Shown here piece by piece: positions 1-6,871 of a DNA stretch of 9,042 nucleotides. Made by a program: the position numbers and the translations under genes. The notes under the pieces were generated by a model. That model made no database searches. It was not told where the DNA came from and worked only from the letters and a program-made list of their open reading frames with translations. Origin of the DNA: Anaerolineales bacterium UBA6668 (GTDB taxonomy: Bacteria > Chloroflexota > Anaerolineae > Anaerolineales > UBA6668); NCBI GenBank assembly GCA_002455215.1, contig DKKK01000118.1, positions 43,799 through 52,840 on the forward strand. The letters are read 5' to 3'. Positions within the stretch are counted from its first letter, which is position 1, and the number at the start of each line of letters is the position of its first letter.

Positions 1-1323
1 CAAAAGAGTTTCACAAGTGGTAGGCGTATTGGTGACTACTAGCGGGGTTGCTGTTTCAACTGGCGCCGAGGTTGATGTTGGCGTTACAACCACGGTGGGC
101 GGAACTGTATTGTACGGCGTGTTATACGGGCGGGGCGTGCGAGTGGGAGTCGCGCCGGTATTGGGTACTTGCGGAGGAATGGGAATCCACACGCCGGGGA
201 TAACACCACCAGGGCTTGTGCGTACTTTCCCAACAACACCACCATTCAAACAAATGTTTACATTTTTATTCGGCGTGTTCGAACCTAAATCAATCGTACC
301 ATCCGAGGCTAAGTCGCCACCCTCATCTTTTTCGCAATAGGATGCGTAGCCTTGCGCTGGCGGTTCACCGGGATCACGTACACCATTATTATTCAAATCC
401 AAGAAGATTCCCAAAATGCCACCGCGTACAAAACCAACATCAAAGGTGTGATTATTGACACGGACTGCTTCGGTAACAATCTCAATGGTCGGATAATAGC
501 TCTTGTTATAAATAGGACCTTCGTAGACGGCATCCGAGTCGTGCAGGTCGTTCAACCCATTATCTTTGATAGTCAAGAAGTATTCAAAAAGCGGACCGCC
601 TTCTTCATAGTCTTTTGGTTCGTCTAGGCGAATGTCATAGCGTTGCCCAAACAAAATACCCAGCTTAACCATTGGGTCATCGAACAAATATTGCCCATTG
701 GCATCGGTAATGGTTTCAGCAACACGAAATGGATATTCAAAGCCTGAAATGTCGTGTCTAATCTCATAGAGTCGGACATGAACATCGGGAATTGGGGGTT
801 CACTTGGGTCTTGCACCCCATCGCCATCTTCATCATACCAAACGCGGTTGCCAATTTCGTACTCTTTGGCAGGACGTTTGGTAAAACCCATTGGCAAATC
901 GATACTGCCACCGGCATCCAAAAACACAACGGTGGTCAAGTGATCTTCGCCGAATCGTGTACTAATGTAGCCACTTGGTATAAAATCAAATTCAACGCGG
1001 ACTCGCCCACCCTCTGCAACAGCTAAGGTATATTTACCATCTGAATCGCTTAATGCAGTTGCTAAAATATGGTTGCTACCATCGTAGGCATTTACAGTGA
1101 CGCCGGCAAGACCTTTCTCGCCGTCATCAAAGATGCCGTTTTCATTGCTGTCAATATAGGTGGTGCCCTGCACACTTCCTTTACTGGGAGTAGCTTTTAC
1201 AAAGTTAACTGTACCCCAAAGTATGGTGAAACCAATCGTGGCAAGGATGAGACCATGAGTAAGCCTTTTAAGAATGCTAGGCTGTCTTTCAAGAATGGCT
1301 GTTTTGTGGTTGTTACGAAACAT
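1..1323 (-). CDS. Secreted SdrD-B-like surface protein, N-terminal part (runs off left edge)
   Basis: Reading the minus strand from the ATG at 1323-1321 gives 441 codons without a stop to base 1; the C-terminus is outside the window. A hydrophobic segment at residues about 22-42 after a basic N-terminus looks like a signal peptide or anchor, with a possible cleavage after VKA (42-44). An SdrD-B-like beta-sandwich domain follows at about 47-146, a second at about 155-298, and a partial third at about 300-325. Each carries an Asp-rich loop of Ca-binding type: DSNENGIFDDGE (58-69), DEDGDGVQDPSE (164-175) and DLNNNGVRDPGE (309-320). From about 383 the chain is rich in Pro and Thr (TPTRTPRP, TPTSTSAP), like the extended spacers of Chloroflexota exoproteins. 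The start is supported by a GGAGGA Shine-Dalgarno. A role as an adhesin or envelope structural protein is inferred; ligand and anchoring mode cannot be seen. Small plus-strand frames over this region are antisense shadows. Confidence 0.85.
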   Translation of the reverse strand, partial: MFRNNHKTAILERQPSILKRLTHGLILATIGFTILWGTVNFVKATPSKGSVQGTTYIDSNENGIFDDGEKGLAGVTVNAYDGSNHILATALSDSDGKYTLAVAEGGRVRVEFDFIPSGYISTRFGEDHLTTVVFLDAGGSIDLPMGFTKRPAKEYEIGNRVWYDEDGDGVQDPSEPPIPDVHVRLYEIRHDISGFEYPFRVAETITDANGQYLFDDPMVKLGILFGQRYDIRLDEPKDYEEGGPLFEYFLTIKDNGLNDLHDSDAVYEGPIYNKSYYPTIEIVTEAVRVNNHTFDVGFVRGGILGIFLDLNNNGVRDPGEPPAQGYASYCEKDEGGDLASDGTIDLGSNTPNKNVNICLNGGVVGKVRTSPGGVIPGVWIPIPPQVPNTGATPTRTPRPYNTPYNTVPPTVVVTPTSTSAPVETATPLVVTNTPTTCETLL

Positions 1324-1327
1324 AATG

Positions 1328-1333
1328 TCCTCC
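1328..1333 (-). promoter_or_regulatory. Ribosome binding site of the surface protein gene
   Basis: Read on the minus strand this is GGAGGA, followed by four bases (CATT) and the ATG. It fixes the start of the otherwise edge-truncated gene at 1323. Confidence 0.75.
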
Positions 1334-1366
1334 AAAATGAAATAACGGATTAATAATCACTGCTTC

Positions 1367-1394
1367 ATTATACAATTTATTTACCCGACATTAA
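1367..1394 (-). promoter_or_regulatory. Candidate sigma-70-type promoter for the surface protein gene
   Basis: On the minus strand a perfect TATAAT (-10) occupies 1372-1367. Sixteen bases upstream of it is TTAATG (1394-1389), a weak -35 match (3 of 6). Transcription would begin near 1360 and leave a leader of about 35 nt. The region 1324-1499 is a divergent intergenic segment. The opposite direction (queG) shows only AT-rich TATATACC at 1432-1439 with no convincing -35 partner. The call rests on the -10 match and position. Confidence 0.45.
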
Positions 1395-1499
1395 TTTAGA
1401 TTTCCTTTAGGTTTCCTGACGGTATCTCTGGTATATACCCAATTTAAAACAATAAAACACGAATACAGTACTCTTTTTCCAATTTCTAAGCTAAAAACA

Positions 1500-2456
1500 A
1501 TGCAATTGATTTACGATTTAACCCTAAAAGCCCAATATTTTGGGTTTTCTGACGTGGGTGTCATTCAACCGAATGTTAGTACTGGGTTTGAGAATTATGT
1601 TGATTGGCTTAATCACCATTACCACGGCAATATGCACTACCTTGCCAGCGAGCGGGCTATCCAGATGCGAGTTGACCCTTCCCAGTTGCTTGAGAATTGC
1701 CGGAGCATATTGGTATTGACGACCCATTACTATCAAGGGCAGTGGAGCACGCCCGTCGAAGATACTCCTACAGGTAAGGTGGCACGCTATGCGTGGAATG
1801 ATGATTATCACGATGTCTTGAAAAGCCGTTGTGAGCAATTGGTGGTTTGGTTAGCAGAGACATTGGGTCGGCAGATCGGTTACAAAATCTATGTGGATAC
1901 GGGTCCTCTCTTGGAGCGTGCGCTTGGACAGCAGGCGGGAATCGGTTGGATCGGTAAAAACAGTATGTTGATTTCTCCCAAAATGGGTAGCTACTTTTTA
2001 TTAAGTGAAATTTTGTTGGATATAGACTTGCCAACTCACCTACCTTTTGCCAAAGATTATTGTGGCACATGCACTCGTTGTATTGATGCCTGCCCCACGC
2101 AAGCCATTTTGCCCGGAAAACGCTCGATTGATGCCAATCGCTTTATCAGCTACCAAACCATTGAGAATAAAGCGGAAGTGCCTGCAGAACTGACACCTTT
2201 ATTGAACGGCTGGTTATTTGGGTGTGACATTTGCCAGGATGTGTGCCCTTGGAACCGGTTTGCCCAGCCCACCACCGACCCCACTTTCTTACCACGCATA
2301 GCCTCTGGCATTCCCAATATTCCCTTACAGGATTTGCTAAGCCAATCTGCCGAGCAATATCAACAGGCGTTTCGCCATAGCCCGCTCAAACGTGCCAAGC
2401 AAGCTGGCTTAGTACGCAATGCCAGAAATTTGTTATCTGCGGACGTGTCAGATTAA
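1500..2456 (+). CDS. queG: Epoxyqueuosine reductase QueG
   Basis: This cytosolic cobalamin- and Fe-S-dependent enzyme reduces epoxyqueuosine to queuosine in the wobble base of GUN-anticodon tRNAs, the last step of the pathway. The 318-residue product has the family's ferredoxin-like module: C188-x2-C191-x2-C194-x3-C198-P, then C242-x2-C245-x3-C249-PWN, enough for two [4Fe-4S] clusters. D133 in VDTGPLLER matches the conserved Asp proposed as catalytic proton donor in the family. The stretches GWIGKNSMLI (149-158) and SPLKRAKQAGLVRNARN (294-310) are also typical. It is shorter than the roughly 380-residue E. coli and B. subtilis enzymes and lacks the C-terminal HEAT-like extension; short forms are common. 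No Shine-Dalgarno is visible before the ATG, but the first residues align with the family N-terminus. It is divergent from the surface protein gene and separated by 228 bp from the peptidase gene. No other queuosine gene is visible. Confidence 0.95.
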   Translation: MQLIYDLTLKAQYFGFSDVGVIQPNVSTGFENYVDWLNHHYHGNMHYLASERAIQMRVDPSQLLENCRSILVLTTHYYQGQWSTPVEDTPTGKVARYAWNDDYHDVLKSRCEQLVVWLAETLGRQIGYKIYVDTGPLLERALGQQAGIGWIGKNSMLISPKMGSYFLLSEILLDIDLPTHLPFAKDYCGTCTRCIDACPTQAILPGKRSIDANRFISYQTIENKAEVPAELTPLLNGWLFGCDICQDVCPWNRFAQPTTDPTFLPRIASGIPNIPLQDLLSQSAEQYQQAFRHSPLKRAKQAGLVRNARNLLSADVSD

Positions 2457-2684
2457 GGGGGAAACGTAATTCTTACGCGTGCCGAAGACTCCTGACAAGG
2501 GTAAGTTACATTATCAATTTTGCCCGTAGTGGGGGCGGTTCACTTTGTGCAAAAAATAGCGCGGATTTCAAATTGACTGTACAATCATAATGATTTATGT
2601 AAACCTACCGGGCAAGAAGCCGGGTGTTACTTCTAAAAAAACAAAAAACTACCCAATATTCGTTTTTCCCAACAATTCACAAAT
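2457..2684. other. Intergenic region between queG and the M3 peptidase gene
   Basis: The 228 bases hold no convincing gene. A short inverted repeat CGTAA-TTC-TTACG lies at 2465-2477 and an imperfect ACCGGGC/GCCGGGT hairpin with one G-G mismatch at about 2606-2624. Neither is followed by a T-tract on the plus strand, so no intrinsic terminator for queG can be called. Confidence 0.5.
2573..2601 (+). promoter_or_regulatory. Weak candidate promoter for the peptidase-tsaD-permease genes
   Basis: TTGACT (2573-2578) matches the -35 consensus at 5 of 6 positions. Seventeen bases later TATGTA (2596-2601) matches the -10 at only 3 of 6. TACAAT (2580-2585) is a better -10 but has no -35 at the right distance. 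A promoter somewhere in this gap is likely because queG ends 228 bp upstream; the exact site is uncertain. Confidence 0.3.
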
Positions 2685-4448
2685 ATGTCTACAAATTATG
2701 AAACAGGCGCTTGGAGTTTAGATGAATTGCTTCCTGCGCCCAACTCTCCGGAATATCATCAGCGAATTGAAGCCGTTGAAACCGCTGTGAAGGAAATAGA
2801 ATCCTTACGCTCTGAACTTTCTGAGCAAATTGATAGCGAAACTTTTCTGCATATTTTGTCGCAATATGAGCAAATTTCGACCCATATGGCGGTACTCTCC
2901 GGTTATGCCAACCTTCGATTTGCCGAAGACACCCAAAATGAGCAAGCCTTAGCTTTTTTGGGGAAAATCGAAGAATTAGGCACAGATATTCAAAACCGTA
3001 CCTTGTTCTTTGATTTGTGGTGGAAGTCTTTGGATGACGCGATTGCCGCACAGTTGCAAGCTAGCGCTCGGCAGTATCAATACTTCCTTACGGCTATGCG
3101 CTTGAGCCGCGCACACATTTTGCCGGAAAACGAAGAGCAAGTGATTAACATAAAAAATGCCAACGGCTCACAAGCATTGGTAAAAATTTATGAAATGCTC
3201 ACCAATGCTTACAAGTTTAACCTAATAGTAAATGGTGAGACGAAAGAAATTACCCGTGACGAGCTGATGGTGTTCGTCAAATCGCCTGACCCCGCGTTGC
3301 GTGCCGCCGCTTACCAAGAGTTGTACCGCGTTTTTGGGCAAGATGGCATGGTGCTAACCCAAATCTACATTCATTTGGTGCGTGACTGGTTTCAGGAAAA
3401 TCAAAAACTGCGTCAATATGCCAGCCCAATTGCAGTGCGTAACTTGGCAAACGATATCCCGGACTCTGCTGTACAAACGCTACTGCAAGTGTGTCGGACA
3501 AATGCGGTGGTTTTTCAACGCTGGTTCAAAATCAAGGCGCGTTGGGCAGGTATGGAAAAACTACGCCGCTATGATTTGTACGCCCCACTCAGTGAAAGTG
3601 AAACTCACTATTCATACGACCGAGCGGTTAAGCTGGTGTTGGAGTGTGTAGAAGAATTCTCTCCCGAAGTTCGCGCTCAAGCCGAACAAATTTTCACTGC
3701 CCAGCACGTGCATAGTTCCGTATCCGCTGGGAAGATGGGCGGCGCATTTTGTTATGGCATTACACCTGAACACCTGCCGTGGCTCTTGGTCAATTACAAT
3801 GGTAAGCAAAATGATGTGCTAACACTTGCCCATGAATTGGGACATGGCATTCATGACATTTTGGCGGGTGAGCAAAACACCATTCTCACTCACCAAGCCT
3901 GCCTACCTTTGGCAGAAACCGCCAGCACCTTTGCCGAAATGCTGGTCACTGACCGCCTACTCGCAACTGCCAATGCCCAAGAGCGCCAGTCTATTTTGGG
4001 GAGCAAATTGGACGATTTATACGCTACCATTCAACGCCAGGCATTTTTTGCCATTTGGGAGCAGACAGCCCACCAAATGATCCAACAAGGCGCATCGGTT
4101 GGTGAGCTTACATCCGCTTATTTGGACAACCTGCGTGAACAATTTGGCGACTCAGTAGAGATTAGCGAAGATTTTAAGTGGGAATCCATTGCCATTCCAC
4201 ACTTTGTGTTCGCGCCTTTCTATGTATATGCCTATGCCTTTGGGCAATTGCTGGTCTTATCCTTATATCAACGCTACAAACGCGAAGGCTCTACATTTGT
4301 GCCACATTATCTAAAAATTCTGCGCTACGGTGGCGGTGCTAGCCCAAAGCAAATTCTCACCGAAGCAGGTGTGGATATAGACGACCCCAACTTCTGGCAA
4401 GGCGGTTTTGACTACATCGCTGGCTTGTTGGATGAACTAGAGCAGTAA
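2685..4448 (+). CDS. M3 family oligoendopeptidase (PepF-like)
   Basis: This is a zinc metallopeptidase that cleaves short peptides, probably in the cytosol since no signal peptide is present. The 587-residue length fits the PepF/M3B group. The zinc-binding HExxH motif is H383-E-L-G-H387-G, with E384 as the catalytic base. The third ligand is E411 in LPLAETASTFAE. The C-terminal HFVFAPFYVYAYAFGQLL (about 507-525) is the conserved aromatic substrate-binding segment of this family. The N-terminal half (about 1-200) is helical and corresponds to the oligopeptidase F lid domain. The start at 2685 has no Shine-Dalgarno but gives the expected length. tsaD begins 6 bp after the stop, which suggests co-transcription. 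Peptide recycling or processing is the inferred role; the exact substrate size is not readable. Confidence in the family is high; PepF versus another M3 subgroup is less certain, so no symbol is given. Confidence 0.93.
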   Translation: MSTNYETGAWSLDELLPAPNSPEYHQRIEAVETAVKEIESLRSELSEQIDSETFLHILSQYEQISTHMAVLSGYANLRFAEDTQNEQALAFLGKIEELGTDIQNRTLFFDLWWKSLDDAIAAQLQASARQYQYFLTAMRLSRAHILPENEEQVINIKNANGSQALVKIYEMLTNAYKFNLIVNGETKEITRDELMVFVKSPDPALRAAAYQELYRVFGQDGMVLTQIYIHLVRDWFQENQKLRQYASPIAVRNLANDIPDSAVQTLLQVCRTNAVVFQRWFKIKARWAGMEKLRRYDLYAPLSESETHYSYDRAVKLVLECVEEFSPEVRAQAEQIFTAQHVHSSVSAGKMGGAFCYGITPEHLPWLLVNYNGKQNDVLTLAHELGHGIHDILAGEQNTILTHQACLPLAETASTFAEMLVTDRLLATANAQERQSILGSKLDDLYATIQRQAFFAIWEQTAHQMIQQGASVGELTSAYLDNLREQFGDSVEISEDFKWESIAIPHFVFAPFYVYAYAFGQLLVLSLYQRYKREGSTFVPHYLKILRYGGGASPKQILTEAGVDIDDPNFWQGGFDYIAGLLDELEQ

Positions 4449-4454
4449 CTGCCA

Positions 4455-5495
4455 ATGCGCGTTTTAGCTATTGAAACCAGTTGTGATGAAACCGCCGCCG
4501 CCGTGGTGGAAGATGGAACACGCTTGCTTTCTAATGTGGTGGCTTCACAGAGCGATTTGCACGCTCAATATGGGGGCGTTTTTCCCGAAGTAGCCGCTCG
4601 CGCCCACATTGAGACCATTTACCCCGTCATCGAGCAAGCCCTGCGGCAAGCGCATGTCTCCTTATCAGATTTAGACGCTTTGGCGGTTACGCGTGGACCC
4701 GGCTTGGCGGGCAGTTTGCTGGTGGGAGTGAATGCCGCAAAGGGCTTGGCTGTGGCCAGTAATTTGCCTTTGCTAGGTATTCACCACCTAGAAGGGCACA
4801 TTTACGCCCTATGGTTAACAGAAAACGCATCCAAAGTTCAGTTTCCTTTGACGGTATTACTCGTTTCCGGTGGGCACACCGAACTGCTCTTGATGACCGA
4901 CCATCTCACCTACCAACGGCTCGGTGGCACAATCGATGATGCCGCGGGCGAAGCCTTTGACAAGGTGGGTAGGTTATTGGGCTTGCCCTACCCCGGCGGA
5001 CCTGCAATTGAAAAAACGGCTCTGGCTGGCAATCCCCATCGTTACAACTTTGCCCGCAGTTGGCTGGAAGGCACTTGGAATTTTAGCTTTAGCGGGCTAA
5101 AAACTTCGGTCTTGCGCGAACTTCAGCGCAGTTATCCCAATTATCAAGCCGGTAAGGAAGCTCCGCCGAGTGGAATGCCGATTGCCGACCTTGCCGCTAG
5201 CTTTCAGCAAGCCGCTTTGGATGTATTGGTGGAAAAGGCAGTGCAGGCGGCAGAACAATTTGAAAGCAAGGGCATTTTGGTGGCGGGTGGGGTCAGTGCA
5301 AATTCGGCATTGAAAGGCGCATTGCAGGCACGTGCTGGTAGTTTGCCAGTTTTTGTTCCGCCGTTGGCGTTGTGTGGCGACAACGCCGCCATGATCGCCG
5401 CCGCCGCCTGCTGGCATTTACTCGCTCAGCCCACCACCCACCACGGTCTCGCATTCGATATCTTGCCCACCTGGGCACTCCTATCCCCCCATTAA
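4455..5495 (+). CDS. tsaD: tRNA N6-adenosine threonylcarbamoyltransferase TsaD
   Basis: TsaD (Gcp/YgjD/Kae1) transfers the threonylcarbamoyl group from threonylcarbamoyl-AMP to A37 of ANN-decoding tRNAs, working with TsaB and TsaE in the cytosol. The 346-residue product covers the whole ASKHA-fold family length. It begins with the family signature MRVLAIETSCDETAAAVV. The metal ligands are H111 and H115 in HHLEGH, with D309 in CGDNAAMIA as the third. VSGGHTELL (137-145), the phosphate-binding GGTIDDAAGEAFDKVGRLL (157-175) and VAGGVSAN (276-283) are all intact. No strong Shine-Dalgarno precedes the ATG, but any later start would cut into the signature. It lies 6 bp after the peptidase and 15 bp before the permease. 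Neither tsaB, tsaE nor tsaC is in the window. The gene is nearly universal in bacteria and usually essential. Confidence 0.97.
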   Translation: MRVLAIETSCDETAAAVVEDGTRLLSNVVASQSDLHAQYGGVFPEVAARAHIETIYPVIEQALRQAHVSLSDLDALAVTRGPGLAGSLLVGVNAAKGLAVASNLPLLGIHHLEGHIYALWLTENASKVQFPLTVLLVSGGHTELLLMTDHLTYQRLGGTIDDAAGEAFDKVGRLLGLPYPGGPAIEKTALAGNPHRYNFARSWLEGTWNFSFSGLKTSVLRELQRSYPNYQAGKEAPPSGMPIADLAASFQQAALDVLVEKAVQAAEQFESKGILVAGGVSANSALKGALQARAGSLPVFVPPLALCGDNAAMIAAAACWHLLAQPTTHHGLAFDILPTWALLSPH

Positions 5496-5510
5496 TTCTC
5501 ATTCAATCTT

Positions 5511-6320
5511 ATGTCCAATTCCACAACCAAACGTTCCAACCTGTCGCAAACCAAAGTTGTTGATGAAATCGCCAAACTTCCTTGGTGGATTTTGTTCATT
5601 GCCTTTTTAGGTGTTTTGATTGTGTTTATGATCAATACAGACACCAAATACAACAATGCCTTCAAATTTATCATCAATGGGATTGGCTTAACTGTCCAAA
5701 TTACGTTGTGTGCCTATTTGCTCGCAATTACGCTCGGATTTTTGACTGCATTAGGTCAGCTTTCCAAGAATGTCTTTTTGCGCAATCTCACCACATTGTA
5801 TGTGCAACTCATTCGTGGTGTCCCCATGCTGGTTCAAGTTTTTTATGTTGGGTTTGTGGTCATTCCCGCCGTCATCAATCTTTTAGCCAGTTTCGGCTTG
5901 CCCAAAATTGATATCGCTCCGGTTTGGCGTGCCATATTTGCTTTGGCATTGGGCTATGGCGCTTTCTCATCCGAAATTTTCCGCGCGGGCATTCAATCCA
6001 TCGAGCGTGGACAAATTGAAGCGGCACAGTCGCTGGGTTTGCGCCCCTTCCAAACCTTGCGTTTTATCATTTTGCCGCAAGCCATTCGGCGGGTTTTGCC
6101 TCCGTTGGGTAACGATTTTATTTCCATGCTCAAGGAATCTTCGCTAGCATCGGCAGTGGGTGCCAATGAAATTACCAATCTAGGCAAGCAATATGTGGCA
6201 ACTTCCTTCAATTATCCTGAAACCTACAACACTTTGGCATTTATGTATCTGAGTATGACCTTGCTACTTTCAATGGTGGTACGTTGGCTCGAAGGCAAAA
6301 TGAAAATTGAAGGACGCTAG
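5511..6320 (+). CDS. Polar amino acid ABC transporter permease (HisM/GlnP-type)
   Basis: This is an inner membrane subunit of an ABC importer for polar amino acids. The 269-residue protein has a basic N-terminus and hydrophobic segments near 25-43, 52-80, 93-125, 140-158 and 240-260. The family's cytoplasmic EAA loop, which contacts the ATPase, is E170-AAQSLG-LRPFQTLRFIILPQAIRRVLPPLGND. The IRGVPMLVQVFYV stretch (101-113) and the ending NYPETYNTLAFMYL are typical of the HisM/GlnP branch. It starts 15 bp after tsaD without a Shine-Dalgarno. No second permease or ATPase is visible, so it may act as a homodimer. The downstream receptor gene carries a GlnH-like domain and is the natural partner, but a 551-bp gap with its own promoter separates them. 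The substrate cannot be read from sequence. Confidence 0.93.
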   Translation: MSNSTTKRSNLSQTKVVDEIAKLPWWILFIAFLGVLIVFMINTDTKYNNAFKFIINGIGLTVQITLCAYLLAITLGFLTALGQLSKNVFLRNLTTLYVQLIRGVPMLVQVFYVGFVVIPAVINLLASFGLPKIDIAPVWRAIFALALGYGAFSSEIFRAGIQSIERGQIEAAQSLGLRPFQTLRFIILPQAIRRVLPPLGNDFISMLKESSLASAVGANEITNLGKQYVATSFNYPETYNTLAFMYLSMTLLLSMVVRWLEGKMKIEGR

Positions 6321-6346
6321 GTATCGCCCAACTGTTGCTGAGCATA

Positions 6347-6579
6347 GGTACTATTCGGCGTCTAGGTCGAATAGCAAATTGTGGATATTTGTATCCACCT
6401 AAAGCACCGGTGGTTGCGAACCGCACAGGCGACAACAATCCTATGCGCTTCAAAATGGGTTGTCGCAATCACAGTTGTATTTAATTCGGGTCGAATAGAA
6501 GAGTTTTTTCTTAATGGGAAAGTGCAACGCGATATTCGGCACATGTGCCAAGTGCAACTCGTGTCGAATATCGCGTACC
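6347..6579. repeat. Cluster of related palindromes, possible MITE-like or structured RNA element
   Basis: Three hairpins share the arm core ATTCGG/TCGAAT: CTATTCG with CGAATAG (6351-6357/6368-6374), ATTCG with CGAAT (6484-6488/6492-6496), and the long stem at 6527-6576. Between them are GTGGATA-TTTG-TATCCAC (6381-6398), the palindrome CACCGGTG (6405-6412) and GCGACAAC/GTTGTCGC (6429-6436/6459-6466). The outer ends read GGTAC-TATTCG at 6347-6357 and, inverted, GGTAC-GCGA-TATTCG at 6579-6565, so the block may have imperfect terminal inverted repeats. No clear target-site duplication flanks it. A miniature mobile element remnant or a non-coding RNA are both possible; neither is proven. Confidence 0.45.
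6527..6576. repeat. Long inverted repeat, 16-bp arms
   Basis: ACGCGATATTCGGCAC (6527-6542) pairs with GTGTCGAATATCGCGT (6561-6576) over 16 positions with a single G-U. The 18-nt loop lies in between. The palindrome GGCACATGTGCC (6539-6550) overlaps the left arm's inner end. AGTGCAAC occurs twice 30 nt apart (6521-6528 and 6551-6558), so alternative pairings exist. No T-tract follows on either strand, so this does not look like an intrinsic terminator. Confidence 0.7.
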
Positions 6580-6584
6580 TGAAA

Positions 6585-6613
6585 TTTGCGCTACCTTTCT
6601 CAAAAGGCGCAAA
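6585..6613. repeat. Bulged hairpin
   Basis: TTTGCG (6585-6590) pairs with CGCAAA (6608-6613), and CCTTT (6594-6598) with AAAGG (6603-6607). The result is an 11-bp stem with a 3-nt bulge and a CTCA tetraloop. It sits 8 bases after the long inverted repeat and may belong to the same structured element. Confidence 0.5.
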
Positions 6614-6728
6614 CTCTGACCTGCGGGAGAATTCAGAATCTGTTGCTCACATCGTGTGGCGGATAGGAGTAATTTTTCAAAGAAATCTGTTACTTAGTGT
6701 ACTTTAAGGAAACCTGATTGCCATTAAT

Positions 6729-6757
6729 TTCACAAATTTGCAGTTTTGCCGTAAAAT
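6729..6757 (+). promoter_or_regulatory. Sigma-70-type promoter for the receptor gene
   Basis: TTCACA (6729-6734) matches the -35 consensus at 5 of 6 positions and TAAAAT (6752-6757) the -10 at 5 of 6. The spacing is the ideal 17 bp. A start near 6764 would leave a leader of about 108 nt before the receptor ATG. It is the best promoter match in the window and suggests that the receptor gene is transcribed independently of the upstream permease. Confidence 0.6.
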
Positions 6758-6787
6758 ATCTATCCGAAGCCTACCAGATTAATTCAT

Positions 6788-6832
6788 AAACTGCATAGAC
6801 TTTGGGCGTCGTCTACTGCGTCAGCAGTTTTT
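6788..6832 (+). promoter_or_regulatory. Candidate attenuator in the receptor gene leader
   Basis: A small hairpin ACTGC-GTCA-GCAGT (6815-6828) runs into a T-tract (6828-6832), as in a weak intrinsic terminator. The upstream AAACTGC (6788-6794) is complementary to GCAGTTT (6824-6830), and TAGAC (6796-6800) to GTCTA (6811-6815). These would form a longer alternative stem that excludes the small one. Mutually exclusive pairings between a promoter and a start codon are the layout of an attenuator or riboswitch expression platform. The stems are short, no known aptamer is recognised, and chance pairing cannot be excluded. Confidence 0.35.
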
Positions 6833-6856
6833 CCAAGTTTCTCGTTATTTTCTCAT

Positions 6857-6863
6857 GGAGGAG
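6857..6863 (+). promoter_or_regulatory. Ribosome binding site of the receptor gene
   Basis: GGAGGAG ends eight bases before the ATG at 6872. It decides the start and directly precedes a typical lipoprotein signal. Confidence 0.85.
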
Positions 6864-6871
6864 AAATCACA

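Larger units (their letters stand above)
6321..6871. other. Long gene-free region with many inverted repeats, then promoter and leader
   Basis: The 551 bases between the permease and the receptor gene hold no convincing CDS. The frame at 6381-6707 (+) lacks a ribosome binding site and any recognisable motif, and it runs straight through the palindromes. The left part (about 6347-6613) holds at least seven inverted repeats. The right part (6729-6871) holds a promoter, a hairpin-forming leader and a strong ribosome binding site. The stretch between (about 6614-6728) shows nothing I can name. No tRNA T-loop/acceptor combination was found on either strand. Confidence 0.6.

Noticed and set aside
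134..168. VPNTG at residues 386-390 of the surface protein, resembling a sortase LPxTG motif
   Set aside because: It lies inside a Pro/Thr-rich spacer, is not followed by a hydrophobic segment and basic tail in the visible part, and the protein continues beyond the edge.
17..1353. Several plus-strand frames of 80-107 codons
   Set aside because: They are antisense to the surface protein gene, lack ribosome binding sites and have low-complexity products that mirror the Pro/Thr and Asp-rich coding sequence.
6381..6398. Perfect 7-bp hairpin after the permease as an intrinsic terminator
   Set aside because: No T-tract follows the stem on either strand, so it does not meet the usual terminator pattern.
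6405..6424. Minus-strand GGTTCGCAACC as a tRNA T-arm
   Set aside because: The expected A at T-loop position 58 is missing and no acceptor, D or anticodon arm can be placed around it.
6381..6707. Plus-strand frame of 108 codons in the intergenic region
   Set aside because: No ribosome binding site, no family motif, and it passes through palindromic sequence that better explains the region.
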